From contig JBASCW010000181.1 of the NCBI GenBank assembly GCA_049651845.1, forward strand, positions 1 to 14,332: a stretch of 14,332 nt of DNA. The letters run 5' to 3'. Source of the DNA: RBG-16-66-20 sp049651845. Its GTDB lineage: Bacteria > Pseudomonadota > Gammaproteobacteria > Burkholderiales > SG8-39. This document shows, one piece after another, positions 12,978-14,332 of this stretch; within the stretch, counting starts at the first letter, position 1, and each line of letters opens with the position of its first letter. Under the pieces are notes generated by a model. It searched no databases and was not told the origin of the DNA. It saw only the letters and a program-made list of their open reading frames with translations. Both the position numbers and the translations under genes were made by a program.

Positions 12978-13891
12978 TAGGGGGTCGTTGCGCGGGACGC
13001 TCGCCACGGCAGCTCGGTTCGATCCGCGCCGGCGACGAGCTGCAGCGTGCCCTCGATCGAGTCCCCGGTTACGCGGCCGGTCAGCTGGTGCCGGACGATG
13101 CCGCCATCGAGGGCCGCATCGAAGCTCAGCGTGACGGATTCGCCACGAAGACGGCCGTCCGCTATCTTCGCCTGGCGATGGCCGATGCGCACGGTGCCCG
13201 ACAGCGTCTGAAAGCTCTGCTGGAGTGAAAGCTCGTAGTCGCGCACGATGCCGCCAAAAGCCGCGCGCCAGCGCCAGGCGCCGGCGGCAGCGGCCGGAAC
13301 GATCCAGTAGTGCAGGTAGGTCTGCCGGGGGGCATCGGGGCGGACACGGTCGGGAACCTTGAGCATCTCGAAATGATCCGGCGGCCAGTCGCCCATGGAT
13401 GCGGCGTGCGACACGATCCGCGTACCGGGTTTGAGCCGCAGCAGGTCGTCGCGCAGTTTCATGGTGGCGCGCTTCAGCAGGTAGATGGTGACGACGGTCG
13501 CCCGCGACAGATCGGCAGCGAACAGATCGGCCTGGAGAAAGCGCACGCGGTCCTCGACTCCGGCGGCGCGCGCGTTGCGCTGCGCCAGCGCGATGAGTTG
13601 CGGGTCGATCTCGATGCCCAGCCCGCGCGCGCCATGCTTGCTCGCGGCGGCGATGACGATCCGGCCGTCTCCCGAGCCGAGATCGATCACGTAGTCGCCG
13701 GGGCCCACCTCGGCGATCTCCAGCATGCGCTCGACGACCGAGCTCGCGGTCGGCACGTAAGGCGCGGCGATCTCGACGCCCTGGGCCGCTGCGCCTGCCG
13801 TGAGAACCAGGCCGAGCGCGCTCGCGCAAGCGCGCGCTCGAACCGCGCGCCACGTGCGCGAGCACGCCGTGTGCGCGCTTCCGGCGCTCAT
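12977..13891 (-). CDS. Class I SAM-dependent methyltransferase with N-terminal signal-like segment
   Basis: A 304-aa protein. Residues about 1-37 look like a signal peptide or anchor: Arg-rich n-region, hydrophobic ASALGLVLTAGAAA, then Q. The methyltransferase core follows with motif I YVIDLGSGDGR (67-77), the SAM-ribose acid in GIEID (92-96) and the motif III-type ADLF (121-124). TIYLLKRATMKLRDDLL and RIVSHAASMGDW follow. The last 100 residues form a beta-rich tail with no motif I know. Substrate unknown. I chose the ATG at 13891 because it overlaps by one base (TGATG) the stop of the short membrane frame upstream and fits the signal-like N-terminus. Reading back to 14218 would run antisense through a transposase remnant. 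An exported SAM enzyme is odd because SAM is cytoplasmic. The stop TAG is shared with the IS630 end and TA duplication; it was TAA before insertion. Confidence 0.85.
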   Translation of the reverse strand: MSAGSAHTACSRTWRAVRARACASALGLVLTAGAAAQGVEIAAPYVPTASSVVERMLEIAEVGPGDYVIDLGSGDGRIVIAAASKHGARGLGIEIDPQLIALAQRNARAAGVEDRVRFLQADLFAADLSRATVVTIYLLKRATMKLRDDLLRLKPGTRIVSHAASMGDWPPDHFEMLKVPDRVRPDAPRQTYLHYWIVPAAAAGAWRWRAAFGGIVRDYELSLQQSFQTLSGTVRIGHRQAKIADGRLRGESVTLSFDAALDGGIVRHQLTGRVTGDSIEGTLQLVAGADRTELPWRASRATTP

Positions 13892-14010
13892 CAGCCGGCG
13901 GCGATACCACGGAACATCCCGATCGGCACCGGCACCAGCAGTAGCAGGCCGAAGGCGATCAGCGCGAAGCCGAGGAGCTTCGACCACGGCGTCCACGGCG
14001 ACCGCAGCAC
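13891..14010 (-). pseudogene. C-terminal part of a small hydrophobic membrane protein, probably truncated
   Basis: This frame ends LLGFALIAFGLLLLVPVPIG then MFRGIAAG and a TGA that overlaps the methyltransferase ATG, so it was translationally coupled to it. It has one strong membrane segment. A GTG at 14010 would give only 39 aa, without an obvious ribosome site. The same frame stays open to a TAG at 14055, but the sequence beyond about 14020-14035 belongs to an IS481-type transposase remnant on the other strand. The likeliest reading is that the 5' part of a longer gene was lost by transposition or deletion. A genuine 39-aa membrane protein is the alternative. Confidence 0.5.
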
Positions 14011-14029
14011 CCGTGTGCGAGGGGCCGGC

Positions 14030-14212
14030 TGGGCTGCGCTGCGCGAGCGGGCCTACGCCAATCTCTATCGCAACTCGCAGCAACAGGCACTCGAGTTGCC
14101 TCGCTGGCCGCATCGCTACTATTAGCATCGACCTCATGCCAGCCTCAAAGGCAATCCGCCCATCGGCCGCATCAGTTTCTCCGATGCCAACGTGCTGCGA
14201 CTCTACAGCTAA
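14030..14212 (+). pseudogene. C-terminal remnant of an IS481-family transposase with in-frame stop
   Basis: The plus strand reads ALRERAYANLYRNSQQQ, then PRWPHRYY, a TAG at 14123-14125, and in the same frame HRPHASLKGNPPIGRISFS ending NVLRLYS and TAA at 14210-14212. The pattern (RE-AYA--YR ... H-Y--HRPH-SL-G--P--R) is the conserved C-terminus of IS481-type DDE transposases, in which an aromatic residue (often Trp) commonly stands before HRPH. TAG is one base away from TGG. The N-terminal and catalytic Asp parts are missing, so this is a decayed fragment. Confidence 0.75.
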
Positions 14213-14241
14213 TGACAACTGCGTAAATAATGTCCTATACT
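14212..14241 (+). promoter_or_regulatory. Candidate sigma70 promoter for the second IS630-type transposase
   Basis: ATGACA (14212-14217, one mismatch to TTGACA) and TATACT (14236-14241, one mismatch to TATAAT) are 18 bases apart, 19 bases before the next gene's start. The -35 touches the stop codon of the IS481 remnant, so it may be a junction promoter. Confidence 0.4.
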
Positions 14242-14259
14242 GTGCGCCGGAGGTGCTCC

Positions 14260-14332
14260 ATGAGACCCACCGGAAGCCCAGAAGAACTCGAACATCGCCG
14301 GATGCGGGCGCTGGCCTTGCTCAAAGAAGGAT
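14260..14332 (+). CDS. Start of an IS630-type transposase (HTH end), cut by the window edge
   Basis: An ATG with GGAGG seven bases upstream opens a frame beginning MRPTGSPEELEHRRMRALAL and continuing LKEG to the window edge. This start (M-R-P-x-G-x-P-E-x-L-E-x-R-R-x-R-A) is typical of a second group of IS630-family transposases that begin with a helix-turn-helix domain. Only 24 codons are visible, and it is not the same element as the one at 11956-12977. The left end of its element is probably between 14210 and 14235 but cannot be fixed without the other end. Confidence 0.65.
   Translation, partial: MRPTGSPEELEHRRMRALALLKEG

Noticed and set aside
13892..14218. An N-terminal extension of the methyltransferase frame up to 14218.
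   Set aside because: It would be antisense to the recognisable IS481-type fragment and out of frame with the coupled membrane-protein tail; the start at 13891 with a signal-like leader is better.
1..14332. CRISPR arrays, prophage genes, restriction or toxin-antitoxin systems.
   Set aside because: No regularly spaced direct repeats and no coding frames with such signatures were seen; the only mobile DNA is the IS material at the right end.

Overview
The window reads as chromosomal DNA of a GC-rich Gram-negative, most likely a betaproteobacterium of the Rhodocyclales/Burkholderiales/Nitrosomonadales type. This placement is an inference from gene content, composition and periplasmic/outer-membrane cytochrome types; no rRNA or other taxonomic marker is present.

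Left half (139-6290, minus strand): a compact five-gene operon transcribed porG-porA-porB-(GltD-like Fe-S flavoprotein)-malic enzyme. It encodes a pyruvate/2-oxoacid oxidoreductase whose ferredoxin module is fused to a GltD-type FAD/NAD(P)H electron-transfer protein, so the complex should exchange electrons with NAD(P)(H) as well as ferredoxin. A malic enzyme is translationally coupled at the end. Together they connect malate, pyruvate, CO2, acetyl-CoA and reduced carriers. A Crp/Fnr-family regulator (6324-7037, minus) sits just upstream.

Centre (7253-11956, plus strand): an outer-membrane electron-conduit cluster diverging from the regulator. It holds a decaheme MtrA/MtoA/DmsE-type cytochrome, an MtrB/PioB-type porin, two tandem paralogous small monoheme cytochromes and a strong terminator. 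A separately promoted cytochrome c5-like protein with an unrecognised C-terminal beta-rich domain follows. No extracellular MtrC/OmcA-type cytochrome is present, as in MtoAB/PioAB iron-oxidation systems.

Four FNR-type palindromes (TTGAY-N4-RTCAA) lie at 6277, 7090, 7139 and 11115, in the intergenic regions upstream of these units. Three are about 30-32 bases (centre to centre) from a plausible -10 element, as expected for class II activation at about -41.5. The regulator has FNR-type recognition-helix residues (E-x-x-S-R) but not the FNR cysteine cluster. I read the central 11 kb as one candidate regulon that joins carbon/electron metabolism in the cytoplasm to electron transfer across the outer membrane.

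Right end (11956-14332): an accessory patch. An IS630-family element with flanking TA duplications and a two-frame transposase has inserted exactly at the touching stop codons of two convergent genes. Next come a secreted- or anchored-looking SAM methyltransferase (minus) and a short membrane-protein tail. Then there is the C-terminal remnant of an IS481-family transposase with an in-frame stop, and the start of a second IS630-type transposase running off the window.
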